Source: Polystyrenella longa (GTDB lineage Bacteria > Planctomycetota > Planctomycetia > Planctomycetales > Planctomycetaceae). Taken from it: a stretch of DNA of 64,000 nucleotides. Shown here piece by piece: positions 46,184-56,015 of the stretch. The position numbers and the translations under genes are program-made. The notes beneath the pieces were generated by a model. It searched no databases and was not told where the DNA came from. It worked only from the letters and a program-made list of their open reading frames with translations. Each line of letters opens with the position of its first letter. Within the stretch, counting starts at the first letter, position 1. The stretch covers positions 5,169,001 through 5,233,000 of the forward strand of contig NZ_CP036281.1 of NCBI RefSeq assembly GCF_007750395.1. Direction: 5' to 3'.

Positions 46184-47290
46184 ATGTCGTCTTCCTTTGC
46201 CGAATCGGAACTCAGTTTTGAGTCTCCCGCCTATCTGTCGTTGCTCACACGCTTGCGCGATGCGACAGGTGAATTGAACAGCGGGACGATTTCCTGGCCT
46301 GAACAACAATTCGCATGGCTGGGCGAAGCTGATGTACTGGGATGGGTCATTCCGGAAGAATATGACGGTTCCGCACTCTCTTCAGCGGAACTCAATCTGG
46401 GGTACGAACAACTGGCGTCCGCCTGTTTATGCACTACGTTCGTACTGACTCAACGGAACGGGGCCTGCCAACGGATTGCTGGTTGCGACAATGAAGGGCT
46501 TAAACAGCGTCTGCTTCGCGATCTCTGCTCAGGAAAACTTTACGCCACTGTCGGAATCTCACATCTCACGACGTCGCGACAACATCTGAAAAAGCCAGCC
46601 GTCTCTGCCGAACCATGTGGATCGGGTTATCGACTGAACGGAACCATCCCCTGGGTTACAGGTGCCGTTGCGGCGGATTACATCGTCACTGGGGCAACCT
46701 GCGAAGATGGCCGCCAGCTATTATTGGCACTGAATACGAAGCTGCCCGGCGTCCAATGCGATGCTCCTGAACAACTACTCTCGCTCACGGCTTCGCAAAC
46801 TGGTCTCGTTCAATTAAAAGACGTCGAACTCCCCGAAGAAGATGTCATCGCTGGACCAGTTCATGAAGTGATGAAGCTGGGAATCGGCGGCGGAACAGGT
46901 TCACTCACCACGTCGGCACTCGCTGTGGGCTTATCTCGTACTGCGTTAGATTTAATTCGTATAGAAGCCGAAAGACGCCCCGATTTGGAAGAAATTTTGC
47001 ATTCGCTGGATGGAACGCGACGCTCCTTGACGGAAAAGATGTGGTTGTCAAATTCTGGGCAAGTTGACCCGGACGATCCGGATTACAGCAGTGGTGTCAT
47101 TCGTCAACAGGCCAACTCGCTTGCCCTGCGTTCAACCCAGGCAGCACTGACGGCGACCAAAGGACGCGGTTTCGTTCAAGGTCACCCCGCAGAACGGATG
47201 GTGCGCGAGGCAATGTTCTTTCTGGTTTGGTCGTGCCCCCAACCAGTGGCTCAGGCCGCACTCCGCGAATTCGCCTGCATCACCGAGTGA
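46184..47290 (+). CDS. Acyl-CoA dehydrogenase-like protein
   Basis: This 368-residue protein resembles the acyl-CoA dehydrogenase fold. EADVLGWVIPEEYDGSALSS and LNLGYEQLASACLCTTFVLTQ fit the N-terminal helical domain. GSGYRLNGTIPWVTGAVAADYIVTG fits the middle beta domain around FAD, with the W-V-T-G element. The C-terminal helices (KGRGFVQGHPAERMVREAMFFLVW) carry the GxxxxxHPAERMVRE ending seen in this family. The usual catalytic Glu of medium-chain enzymes is not clearly at its position, so the reaction (dehydrogenase, oxidase or other) is uncertain. It precedes bioA on the same strand by 91-100 bp and may share a transcript. Confidence 0.8.
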   Translation: MSSSFAESELSFESPAYLSLLTRLRDATGELNSGTISWPEQQFAWLGEADVLGWVIPEEYDGSALSSAELNLGYEQLASACLCTTFVLTQRNGACQRIAGCDNEGLKQRLLRDLCSGKLYATVGISHLTTSRQHLKKPAVSAEPCGSGYRLNGTIPWVTGAVAADYIVTGATCEDGRQLLLALNTKLPGVQCDAPEQLLSLTASQTGLVQLKDVELPEEDVIAGPVHEVMKLGIGGGTGSLTTSALAVGLSRTALDLIRIEAERRPDLEEILHSLDGTRRSLTEKMWLSNSGQVDPDDPDYSSGVIRQQANSLALRSTQAALTATKGRGFVQGHPAERMVREAMFFLVWSCPQPVAQAALREFACITE

Positions 47291-47390
47291 ATGCTCTCTC
47301 CTAGATAAACACTTAATAAACACGTTTTCTTGAACATCCGCCCGCGATGTCGTTTTAAACCCAGATAGTTATAGACCTAGTTTGACTCCC

Positions 47391-48800
47391 ATGAAATCCC
47401 CCACGCCTGATCAACCTGAATCAACCCTGCTCTCTTTCTCCGATATTACTCTGCTACGCAAGTGGGATAACGATCACGTCTGGCACCCCTTTGCCCCCAT
47501 GCAGGCATTCCGGGAAGAGAAAGTGCCAATCATTGAACGGGGCGAAGGCTTCGAACTAATCGACATTGAAGGGAATCGCTATATCGACGGGATATCTTCG
47601 CTCTGGTGCAACGTGCATGGGCATCAGGTTCCCGAGGTAGATGAGGCAATCAAGGAACAACTCGCGAAAATTGGGCACACAACTTTGCTCGGTCTGTCGA
47701 GTCCACCTTCCATCCAACTGGCTAAAGCGCTGGTGGATCGTGCTCCTGGCGATTTATCGAAAGTCTTTTATTCAGACAGTGGGTCAACCGCCGTTGAAGT
47801 GGCCATCAAGCTGGCTTTTCAATATCACCAGCAAAAAGCGGGAGGGCCTGAAAAAAGGACTCGTTTTGTCTGCATGAGTAACGCTTACCATGGTGACACG
47901 GTCGGGTCTGTCAGCGTCGGTGGAATCTCGCTGTTCCATCGCATCTATGGAAACCTGCTGTTTGAAACCATTCAAGTTCCGACACCCGTCGCTCTTCGCA
48001 CTCCGGAAGGTTATACGCGGGTAGGTTATCTCGAACATTGCGTGGCCGAGATGGAACGACTGATCCGGGAAAACCATGAGGACATCGCCGGATTTGTGAT
48101 TGAACCCCTGGTACAGGGGGCCGCAGGCATGCAAATTCACCCCACCGGCTATCTGAAACGAGTCCGCGAACTAACGCGCGAATATGATATCCCCCTGATC
48201 TGCGACGAAGTCGCCGTCGGATTTGGTCGAACGGGTACGTTCTTCGCGTGTGAGCAGGAAGAAGTCGAACCTGATTTTCTCTGTCTGGCCAAGGGAATCA
48301 GCGCTGGATACTTACCGCTCGCCGCGACGATGACGACAGATAAAGTCTTCAACGCCTTCCTCGGTGAACCCCAAGAAGGAAAAACATTTTACCACGGCCA
48401 CACCTATACCGGTAACCCACTTGCCTGTGCCGCTGCCCTCGCATCGTTGGAACTGTTCGAGCAGCAGAACCTGTTGGAACACATTGGTAAACAGACCGCA
48501 TTAATCGCCGAGAAACTGTCGCCACTCGCCGAGCATCCACACGTCGGAGAGATTCGCCAGAAAGGGATCATGGTTGGCATTGAACTTGTCGGTAGCCGCG
48601 AAGGAATGCTGGCCTTCCCGACAACGGCTCGGATGGGACATCAGGTAACTCTCGAAGCCAGAAAACGCGGACTCATGATCCGACCACTGGGCGATGTCAT
48701 CATCCTGATGCCAGCCCCGGCAATGCCTCTGGATCTGTTGGGCGAAGTCTGTGACATTACCATCGAGGCCATTCAAGCTGCATTAGAATTTCACGCTTGA
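47391..48800 (+). CDS. bioA: Adenosylmethionine-8-amino-7-oxononanoate aminotransferase
   Basis: The ATG at 47391 gives 469 residues; the in-frame TTG at 47382 is less likely. It is a class III PLP aminotransferase. The N-terminus [20 protein letters not shown] is typical of Bio[41 protein letters not shown] and [17 protein letters not shown] (with the PLP-binding Lys) follow. BioA makes 7,8-diaminopelargonate in biotin synthesis. No bioB, bioD or bioF gene is adjacent. The gene follows the acyl-CoA dehydrogenase gene. Confidence 0.93.
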   Translation: MKSPTPDQPESTLLSFSDITLLRKWDNDHVWHPFAPMQAFREEKVPIIERGEGFELIDIEGNRYIDGISSLWCNVHGHQVPEVDEAIKEQLAKIGHTTLLGLSSPPSIQLAKALVDRAPGDLSKVFYSDSGSTAVEVAIKLAFQYHQQKAGGPEKRTRFVCMSNAYHGDTVGSVSVGGISLFHRIYGNLLFETIQVPTPVALRTPEGYTRVGYLEHCVAEMERLIRENHEDIAGFVIEPLVQGAAGMQIHPTGYLKRVRELTREYDIPLICDEVAVGFGRTGTFFACEQEEVEPDFLCLAKGISAGYLPLAATMTTDKVFNAFLGEPQEGKTFYHGHTYTGNPLACAAALASLELFEQQNLLEHIGKQTALIAEKLSPLAEHPHVGEIRQKGIMVGIELVGSREGMLAFPTTARMGHQVTLEARKRGLMIRPLGDVIILMPAPAMPLDLLGEVCDITIEAIQAALEFHA

Positions 48801-48892
48801 TTTCCCAAATGGACTGGCAGGAAACACTTCTCCCTCTGATTGAGAAGCGTTTGAGGGTAAGAGCGTATTCACACTGGCTTTTCACTTCGCGA

Positions 48893-48920
48893 CCCGGACA
48901 ACACCTCGTGATTGTCCGGG
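48893..48920. terminator. Hairpin after bioA
   Basis: CCCGGACAA/TTGTCCGGG (48893-48901, 48912-48920) forms a perfect 9-bp stem about 90 bp after the bioA stop. No T-run follows, so it may be an intergenic repeat or weak terminator. Confidence 0.4.
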
Positions 48921-49023
48921 CTACCCTACCCACTGATACTCAATGCTACCCCCATAATCAGTCATCTATTCACTCACTATGTGAGAGGAATAGATGGGGA
49001 GGGTGGGGACAATCGACAACCGC

Positions 49024-50109
49024 TTAAGGTGCGACTTTGTAGGTGTCGTTCAACACTGCGGACTCGTCAAAGACGAGATGATTGATCTGCGTCCTTCTCC
49101 GTGACGTGTAGACGATGTGTATCTTGCCATCCTTCGTCTGAATCGCGGTTGGGTAAGCGGCGCTGTCGCCTGGGATGTTGACGATGTGGCGACGATATGG
49201 GTACGACTTGTCGTTGTCGGTTGAGATTGCGATCGTCAACGGCATGCGATGCCCTTCATTGTTGTCGTTAAAGACGAGCATCAAGTGACCGTTTTTCAAC
49301 TTGATAAAGTCGACTGCCGAGTTTGGATTTTTGAACTCGGTCCGTTTCGCGGGCGACCAGGTATATCCTCCATCGCGAGATTCTGACCGGAAGGTAACTC
49401 CTTCTTTCCACGGATCGAATGTGCCACCGCGACGAATGTAGGTAATGAGATAATCGTCATCAATCTGTACTGGCTGCGCCTGTAGATTGCCGATCCCTTT
49501 GGAGCGTATTCGGTTACTGTCGGTCCATTCTTGCGTCTTTGGGTTGTACCGCATGAAGTAGCTGCTCGTGTCCTCTGCTGTTCCATCCCGGTCTTCACCT
49601 GTTTCGTGATAGACGGGCAGAAGGTAATCGCCATTGTTCAACACAATGGGAGCAGTGCGAACCATCGTCCCCTGTTCGAACTTGAGCATATAAGGATCCG
49701 ACCACGTATAAGCCCCGTCACGAGAGACTTTGTACTTGATGCGAGCCGACGACCATGTGGGTCCATAGTTGGTAATGTAAAACAACCAGACCATGCCATC
49801 GGGTGCCTGCCAGACGGCGGCGTTCCCTTCCGAGCGATTCGGTGTGTCGGCGATCACTTCCAGATTCGTCCACTGATCGCTGTCCTTCTTCTTCCGCAGG
49901 CCATAGACCTTCGTGTCACCGTCGTACTCGCCATCGCCACCGTAGTAGGCAATATAAAGATCGCCGTTGCGAAGTTCCGTAATTGTTGCCGGATGTTTAT
50001 AACCTGCGGGCGCTTCGAGTCCGATGACTTTTTCGACTTTGATGTCATCGTCAGCCAGTACGGAGTGAATCATGAGAAGAGCGAGTATGCTGGTCAGATA
50101 GAATCGCAT
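49024..50109 (-). CDS. Exported BNR-repeat sialidase-like protein
   Basis: The start at 50109 gives a signal peptide (MRFYLTSILALLMIHSVLA) and 361 residues; an upstream start at 50130 adds seven residues. The body is a propeller with Asp-box-type repeats: KVSRDGAYTWSDPYML, SESRDGGYTWSPAKR and ISTDNDKSYPYRRH. Sequence resemblance to sialidases lies mainly in the propeller. The catalytic Arg triad is not obvious to me. Unlike the BNR gene at 28050 it uses a Sec signal. It is convergent with bioA and lies downstream of module 3 on the same strand. Confidence 0.85.
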   Translation of the reverse strand: MRFYLTSILALLMIHSVLADDDIKVEKVIGLEAPAGYKHPATITELRNGDLYIAYYGGDGEYDGDTKVYGLRKKKDSDQWTNLEVIADTPNRSEGNAAVWQAPDGMVWLFYITNYGPTWSSARIKYKVSRDGAYTWSDPYMLKFEQGTMVRTAPIVLNNGDYLLPVYHETGEDRDGTAEDTSSYFMRYNPKTQEWTDSNRIRSKGIGNLQAQPVQIDDDYLITYIRRGGTFDPWKEGVTFRSESRDGGYTWSPAKRTEFKNPNSAVDFIKLKNGHLMLVFNDNNEGHRMPLTIAISTDNDKSYPYRRHIVNIPGDSAAYPTAIQTKDGKIHIVYTSRRRTQINHLVFDESAVLNDTYKVAP

Positions 50110-50300
50110 CGGTGATGAGCCTTTCCCCATTCAGTGAGAACTGAACTGGAAATATGGAACTTGCATTACTGAAGTGTGAGTACCGGTCACTCAAATTTAG
50201 CAGTTCTAAACCACCATAAGCCAATTCAATCTGCTACAGACACGAAAGAACTCCGGATCCGGTATAAAGAAAAGGCAACAACCAGGTTTTGGGTTCTCTC

Positions 50301-51725
50301 TTAAGCCAGAAGGTCATGCACTACACGCCCCGCCACATCAGTAAGACGGAAGTCGCGCCCGGCGTGGCGATAGGTCAGTTTTTCGTGATCGAGCCCGAGG
50401 AGATGCAGAATCGTCGCATGCAGGTCATGCATATGGACTTTATTATCAACGGCGACATGACCAATTTCATCGGTCGCTCCGTAGGCAAAACCGGGACGAG
50501 TTCCTCCTCCCGCCAACCAGACTGTGAAACCGCGAGGATTGTGGTCGCGACCGTTATTACTTTGAGAGAAGGGAGTTCGACCGAACTCTCCTCCCCACCA
50601 GATGAGAGTATCCTCCAGCATACCTCGTTGTTCGAGATCCTCCAGTAACGCGGCGACAGGTTGATCGATCGCTTTCGCGTGTTGAGCATGTTTGGGCATA
50701 TCGGAATGCTGGTCCCATTTTGGATTTCCCGAGGCATCCGAATAACAGACCTGGATGTAACGGACATCGGCTTCCGCCAATCGGCGAGCCATCAAGCATT
50801 GCCGTCCAAAGTCTTCGGTCTCTTTGTTATTAATTCCATAGGCTTCGAATGTTGCCGCTGTTTCCGTGGAAAGATTCATGATCTCCGGCGCGTGCAATTG
50901 CATTCGATAAGCCAGCTCAAATGAATCAATCGTCGCTTCCAGCCGGTCGTTGTTTAAATCATTTTTTTGCTGAGCACGATTGAGCGCTTGTAGAAAATCA
51001 AACTGTTTTTCTTGAAGCAGAGGACTTGTGTGATGATTTTCGATATTGCGGATTTTTGAATCGACCGCCTTCATTCCAGACCGGCCAATGGCCGTCCCCT
51101 GATAGATCGTAGGCAGGAAGGCGTTGGCATAGTTACGCGGCCCTCCCTGATTCGGAGACGGATTTAACGTCACGAACCCGGGTACGTTCTTGTTGAGACT
51201 TCCGAGGCCATAAGTCACCCAACTCCCCATCGAAGGCCGCACCAGACTGGTTGCACCCGTGTGCAGAAACAACGTGGAAGGACCGTGAGCCACTCCCTCA
51301 GTTTGCATCGAATGGATCATGCAAAGCTTGTCGACATGTTTCGCCATTTCGGGAAAGAGTTCCGACACCTGCTGGCCACATTCGCCATGCTGCTGGAACT
51401 TCCAGAGCGGTTGCATCAGTTTACGTTTGCTTTTCTTTCCAAACGTATCAAACCGCACGCCCGTAAAGTCGATATCCTGTCCGTTATGTTTGAATAATTC
51501 CGGTTTGTAGTCGAAGGTATCAACATGACTCGGACCTCCCCCCATAAACAGGAAGATCACTCGTTTCGCACGGGGCGGAAACATTGGTTGCCGTGCCGAG
51601 AGCGGATTCTCACTCGCGCAAGCGGTCTGGCTATGCAGCAAACTACTTAGCGCAAGACTACCGAATCCGCAGGCTGCCTGCGAAAGCCATTCTCGGCGAG
51701 TGTTTTTGTATTCGGATTGAGACAT
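50301..51725 (-). CDS. DUF1501 domain protein, Tat-exported (module 3)
   Basis: This 474-residue protein starts with a twin-arginine signal (NTRREWLSQAACGFGSL). DUF1501 motifs follow: [40 protein letters not shown] and HNPRGFTVWLAGGGTRPG. TGGTGA lies six bases before the ATG. It is the second gene of a two-gene unit whose first gene is the PSCyt1-PSCyt2-PSD1 gene, as in module 1. The gap is 80 bp with no terminator. The family fold is alkaline-phosphatase-like; the reaction is unknown. Confidence 0.9.
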   Translation of the reverse strand: MSQSEYKNTRREWLSQAACGFGSLALSSLLHSQTACASENPLSARQPMFPPRAKRVIFLFMGGGPSHVDTFDYKPELFKHNGQDIDFTGVRFDTFGKKSKRKLMQPLWKFQQHGECGQQVSELFPEMAKHVDKLCMIHSMQTEGVAHGPSTLFLHTGATSLVRPSMGSWVTYGLGSLNKNVPGFVTLNPSPNQGGPRNYANAFLPTIYQGTAIGRSGMKAVDSKIRNIENHHTSPLLQEKQFDFLQALNRAQQKNDLNNDRLEATIDSFELAYRMQLHAPEIMNLSTETAATFEAYGINNKETEDFGRQCLMARRLAEADVRYIQVCYSDASGNPKWDQHSDMPKHAQHAKAIDQPVAALLEDLEQRGMLEDTLIWWGGEFGRTPFSQSNNGRDHNPRGFTVWLAGGGTRPGFAYGATDEIGHVAVDNKVHMHDLHATILHLLGLDHEKLTYRHAGRDFRLTDVAGRVVHDLLA

Positions 51726-51805
51726 TATATTTCACCAGAGCAAATTACGCCAAAGTCGTTAGATCGCTATTAACCCTAAACTGGAAACCGGATATTGGAA
51801 AACAA

Positions 51806-54220
51806 TCAATTCAGAAACAGGAAATCGAGAGAGCAAAAGAGAGAGTGACATAGCGAAGTCCATCCTTCGACGTCGTCATCTATGTTCTCTTCCGTACCCT
51901 GAAACTGTCGCAGATATTCAAGTGCCAATTGTCTTTCATTCTCTGTCGGCATCCGCCCGAGTGCCTGCAAGTAGATATCTTCCAAGCGAGTTTCATCATT
52001 GGGAAGTTCTTGAGACAAAAGTCGTTTGGCCGTCAGTTCCGCTTGTTCCCGCATGAATGGACTGTTCATCAGATAAAGGGACTGCGTCGGTAAAGTGCTT
52101 GAAGAACGACGACCCACTACCAAGTTAGGATTGGCCACATCGAACGCTTCAAACAGGTCGAGCATCGCATTCCGAAAGACAGGCACGTAAACTGAGCGGC
52201 GGACGGTGTCGAACTCGTAACCGTAATCGTAGGTCGTAAAATGGCGGATCGTAAAACCACCCGGTTTCAGATCCAGCTCTCCCGAAAGAAAGAGCAACGT
52301 ATCGCGAATCGCTTCTGCATCGAGTCGTTTTTTATGCGCCCGCCAGAGCAGTCGGTTCTCGCTATCCACTTGTGCGGGATGAGGATCGTGCTCTGTCGCG
52401 ATTCGATAAACGTGTGACAACATGATCTCGCGAACAAGCTGTTTGGTGGACCACCCTTCCTGCATAAAGCGGGACGCTAGATAATCGAGTAATTCAGGAT
52501 GAGAGGGAATCTGTCCCGTCAGTCCGAAGTTATCCGGCGTACGGACAAGCCCTTCGCCCAACAGATGCTGCCAGATGCGATTCACATACACTCGCGCGGT
52601 TAGCGGGTTCTGTTCATCGACGATCCAATCGGCCAGTTCAAGACGTCCGCTCTGCTGATCATTGATACGTGCCCGGTATTCTTCTGAACTCGGAATTACT
52701 GACAAAAAGCCGCGTTCCACAACCGGGCCAACATTGTGTGCCGATCCGCGAATATGCAGATGACCGTCTCGAGGCTCGGCAACTTCATTCACACTCATGG
52801 CATAGGCCAGTATCGGACGAAGTTGGTTCGTTACCTGGCGATCGACTTTTTTCAGCCGTTCCACCTCGGCATTCAATTCTGCCAGATTTGACTGGGACGA
52901 AGGATCGTTTTTTGCCTGTTTGAGTGCCGATTCTGCCTGTTTCAGTTGCTGGCGGGTTTCCTCACGCCGCATTTTCAACTCATCGATTTCTACCTGCTGT
53001 TCCGGCAAGACTGGCAACTGACGGGTCACGAATCCAGAGACGTTCGCGAAGGTCAAGACCTCCGTGCTACCGAAGATTCCGGCGAGGGCGTAATAGTCTT
53101 TTGTCGGAATCGGATCAAACTTGTGATCGTGACAGCGGGCACAGTTCAACGTCATTCCCATAAAGGCACGACCGGTAGTGTCGATCTGTTCGTCGATCAA
53201 GTCCATCCGCAGCAGCGTTTTATCCTGTTGCTCATAATTGGTTGGACCAAGCGTCATAAAGCCAGTGGCAATTAACTGATCCGCTGCCTGTTCAACATTA
53301 TCTGCCGGCAACAAGTCGCCTGCAATATGTTCTCGGATCAGGTGATTAATGGGTTTGTCATTATTAAACGACTCAATCACATAATCTCGAAATCGCCACG
53401 CTTCTTTGAACATCAAACTGCGACCACCACCACTCGACTCGGCAAACCGGACGACATCCAACCAGTGGCGACCCCACCGTTCTCCAAAGTGGGAGGACGC
53501 CAGTCCGATATCGATCCGTTCTGCCAACGCTTCTGGTGTTGGTCGAGGATCCTCTAAAAAAGAAAGCACCTCTTCCGCTGTGGGGGGGAGACCTGTTAAG
53601 GCATAGCTGACTCGTCGAATAAGACTGGCTCGCGAGGCATCTCCGACTGGTTCAATATCGGCAGACTGTAACTGGGCAAGAATAAACAGATCGATTTTCG
53701 ATTCCGCCCAGTCATCGTTCTCCAACTGCGGAACAGCTGACTCTATGATTGGCTGGAATGACCAGAACTCTCGCCCCTGCTCCAAATCGATTGATGGCTG
53801 TACTGTCGCGGGCTTTCCATCTCGCGGGTCGGGTGCTCCCATTTTAATCCAGGCTTCGAAGTCGGCGATGACGTTCTCTGGAAGTTTCTCCGTTGGCGGC
53901 ATTTCAAAATTCTCGTGCCGCAGGGCGCCCAGAATCAGACTTTCGTCAGTATCACCTGGAATCACCGCAGGGCCGGAATCCCCCCCCATTTGCATCGCTT
54001 CTCGGGAATCGAGCAGCAGGCCACCGAGTACTTTTTCGGAATCAGCGGCGTGGCATTCATAGCAATGTTTGCTGAGCACGGGACGAATACGAGATTCAAA
54101 AAAATCAATGCCCTTTTGCTCATCCGGAGTGCGCACCGGTAGCTCATCGGCGATGGCAGCCGGTATCGCAGCGAGTAGAAAACCGCCCAGTAGGAAGAGC
54201 GTTTTGAATAACAGGTGCAT
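51806..54220 (-). CDS. PSCyt1-PSCyt2 (DUF1549)-PSD1 (DUF1553) exported protein (module 3)
   Basis: This 804-residue protein has a signal peptide (about 1-25). The PSCyt1 domain has CYECH (about 53-57) and MPPTE. DUF1549 contains WAESKIDLFILAQLQSADIE and a second heme-type motif CARCHDH near 365. A coiled-coil stretch (about 400-450, rich in Gln and Lys) follows. DUF1553 ends the protein (GRLELADWIVDEQNPLTARV, VREIMLSHVYR). The architecture is that of the gene at 8027, without the beta-rich insertion. AGGTGA lies four bases from the start. It is the first gene of the module. Confidence 0.9.
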   Translation of the reverse strand: MHLLFKTLFLLGGFLLAAIPAAIADELPVRTPDEQKGIDFFESRIRPVLSKHCYECHAADSEKVLGGLLLDSREAMQMGGDSGPAVIPGDTDESLILGALRHENFEMPPTEKLPENVIADFEAWIKMGAPDPRDGKPATVQPSIDLEQGREFWSFQPIIESAVPQLENDDWAESKIDLFILAQLQSADIEPVGDASRASLIRRVSYALTGLPPTAEEVLSFLEDPRPTPEALAERIDIGLASSHFGERWGRHWLDVVRFAESSGGGRSLMFKEAWRFRDYVIESFNNDKPINHLIREHIAGDLLPADNVEQAADQLIATGFMTLGPTNYEQQDKTLLRMDLIDEQIDTTGRAFMGMTLNCARCHDHKFDPIPTKDYYALAGIFGSTEVLTFANVSGFVTRQLPVLPEQQVEIDELKMRREETRQQLKQAESALKQAKNDPSSQSNLAELNAEVERLKKVDRQVTNQLRPILAYAMSVNEVAEPRDGHLHIRGSAHNVGPVVERGFLSVIPSSEEYRARINDQQSGRLELADWIVDEQNPLTARVYVNRIWQHLLGEGLVRTPDNFGLTGQIPSHPELLDYLASRFMQEGWSTKQLVREIMLSHVYRIATEHDPHPAQVDSENRLLWRAHKKRLDAEAIRDTLLFLSGELDLKPGGFTIRHFTTYDYGYEFDTVRRSVYVPVFRNAMLDLFEAFDVANPNLVVGRRSSSTLPTQSLYLMNSPFMREQAELTAKRLLSQELPNDETRLEDIYLQALGRMPTENERQLALEYLRQFQGTEENIDDDVEGWTSLCHSLFCSLDFLFLN

Positions 54221-54575
54221 TGTTCACCTGACTCGTGGAATTGATCAAATAACCGGTAGAGGAGCTTATTGATGGTGACATTCTACAGGCGATCCAGAAA
54301 CCCTCGGATGGGTCCATTTCTCTATTGGCGTTTCGGCCTTTAATACAGCCACCATCAAGTTTCTGGATGATTTCTATCTTAACGAATTATTCACCTGTTC
54401 CCATACCCATTTGAGCACTTTCGCACCTGATTCGATTGATCTTGAATCAGTGTAATTCCTGTCGATTCTTTCTTTGGGCAGCTACCCAACAAAAACAGGC
54501 CTGACTCTCCACAAGTGAGAAAGTCAGGCCTGTCTGATTTATTCAGTGATATTCATTTTGACGAAGTCAGCGAAC
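54221..54575. other. Intergenic region between module 3 and the Tad genes
   Basis: A 355-bp region that carries the promoter of module 3 and the terminator of cpaE (54491-54533). I see no gene in it. Confidence 0.5.
54491..54533 (-). terminator. Rho-independent terminator of cpaE
   Basis: ACAGGCCTGACT/AGTCAGGCCTGT (54495-54506, 54522-54533) is a perfect 12-bp stem. Read on the minus strand it is followed by TTTTTG, the right direction to end the cpaE transcript. Confidence 0.85.
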
Positions 54576-55781
54576 TTACTTCGATTTAAAGAGGCTGAAG
54601 ATGCTCTTCCCTTTTTTGTTCAGATCGTCTTCGGTCTTCTCAGCCGGCGCACCGCTGAAGCTTTGAGCCATCTGCTGAAAGACTTTGGTCAGTTTGGCTC
54701 TGGGAGCTTGCTCAACAAGAGGAATCCCATTGTTACGGGACTCAATCATGGTGGCGTAATCATTTGGGAATTGCCAACCGATATCTCGGCCAATCGTTTC
54801 CAACGCTTTGTTCAAGCTGATCTGGCTGTCAGAAAGACCAATTCGGTTCACCACAACCTGAACTTTGTCAGCAATGTTATCGTACTGATCAAAGAATTGG
54901 AGAACACGCACGATATTTCTCAGTGAAGGAAGATCGAGCTGTGTCAAAGCCAGTACCGTATTCGATTGAGACAACGCCATCATGTCGATGGGAGTGAACG
55001 ACTTGCTGACATCGATAATGAGGTGGGTGAAGGTCGCCTTTAATAGCGCGATCACTCGTTTCAATTCTTCAGAGGTCAACACGGAGTTTTCTTCCATCTG
55101 CACCGGTCGGGGCAACAGAAAGGCACCGCAATTGTGTTTGGTAAGAGATCGTTTCAACAACGAGAAGTCGAGGCGAGAGATATTCTCCGCGACGTCCTGA
55201 ATGGTGTAGTCGGGAATGATATCCAACCAGACGTCGGCATCGCCCAGGGCCATGTCGAGGTCCATGATGGCCACCGAATTCCGTTCATCCTGCGCCAGAG
55301 CACAACCGAGGTTAACGGCGAGCGATGTACATCCAATTCCACCGGACACTCCAACAACGGAGATAATCTGACTGGATCGCGCGGGAGATCCCTGCTCACT
55401 GGTCTGTTTAGTCTGTTTGATCCGCCCCAGGGCGGTCATGAAGTCTTCCAGATTGAGAGGCAGCGCGAGAAACTCTTTCGCCCCGTTTCGCATTGCTCGG
55501 AGAATCAGTCGTCCTTCCTGAGAACTACTGACGACGAGTACGCTGCAGTTTGGGACTTCCTGTCCAAGTTTCAGGACGAGATCCAATCCTTTCTCGGGAT
55601 CGGTATCGAGCGAAACAAGTGCTATTTCTGGCGTGGTTTGCTTAGCGACATCGATGAAGAATTCATATCGAGCGCATTCTGCTTCCAGCCAAAGAGTATC
55701 GATTCCGAGCAGCATGTTCTTCAAATTGCTACGGCTGGAATCATCAGGGTCTACTATTGCTAAACGAACGACACCGCTCAT
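54576..55781 (-). CDS. cpaE: Tad pilus assembly ATPase CpaE/TadZ
   Basis: This 401-residue protein has an N-terminal receiver-like domain (about 1-125) with LAIVDPDD and a VLVVSSS strand but without a full phosphorylation site pattern. A MinD/ParA-type ATPase follows. The Walker A region is GVSGGIGCTSLA (144-155), lacking both signature lysines of the usual KGGxGKT. VAIMDLDMALGDADVWLDI is the Walker B/switch region. CpaE/TadZ localises the Tad pilus machine to the cell pole in other bacteria. The altered P-loop is known in some TadZ proteins and may lower ATPase activity. AGGTGA lies five bases before the ATG. A terminator follows the gene. Confidence 0.9.
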   Translation of the reverse strand: MSGVVRLAIVDPDDSSRSNLKNMLLGIDTLWLEAECARYEFFIDVAKQTTPEIALVSLDTDPEKGLDLVLKLGQEVPNCSVLVVSSSQEGRLILRAMRNGAKEFLALPLNLEDFMTALGRIKQTKQTSEQGSPARSSQIISVVGVSGGIGCTSLAVNLGCALAQDERNSVAIMDLDMALGDADVWLDIIPDYTIQDVAENISRLDFSLLKRSLTKHNCGAFLLPRPVQMEENSVLTSEELKRVIALLKATFTHLIIDVSKSFTPIDMMALSQSNTVLALTQLDLPSLRNIVRVLQFFDQYDNIADKVQVVVNRIGLSDSQISLNKALETIGRDIGWQFPNDYATMIESRNNGIPLVEQAPRAKLTKVFQQMAQSFSGAPAEKTEDDLNKKGKSIFSLFKSK

Positions 55782-56015
55782 TGTTTCACCTAATCACTTG
55801 TTGTCACTGTTTCCCTGTTGGCAGATGCTAAAGCCAGGATCGTTTATCGAAACGACCCTTGACTATCTGCAAACAACTTGGACATCGGTTTAAATACGAC
55901 CTGCGAGTTACAAAACAATTCTTAAGCACTCTTGTGTGTGTAACTGTATGCTTCGTTTCGAAAGCTGTCCGGGTATTTAAACCCGGACAGCTTTCTATTC
56001 GGTTAATAATTCAAA
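55782..56015. other. Intergenic region between cpaE and cpaC
   Basis: A 234-bp region that holds the strong hairpin ending cpaC (55961-55994) and the likely promoter of cpaE. Nothing else is seen. Confidence 0.5.
55961..55994 (-). terminator. Terminator hairpin after cpaC
   Basis: AAAGCTGTCCGGGT/ACCCGGACAGCTTT (55961-55974, 55981-55994) is a perfect 14-bp stem with a 6-base loop, about 20 bp after the cpaC stop. The T-run after it is only three bases long on the minus strand. Confidence 0.75.
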
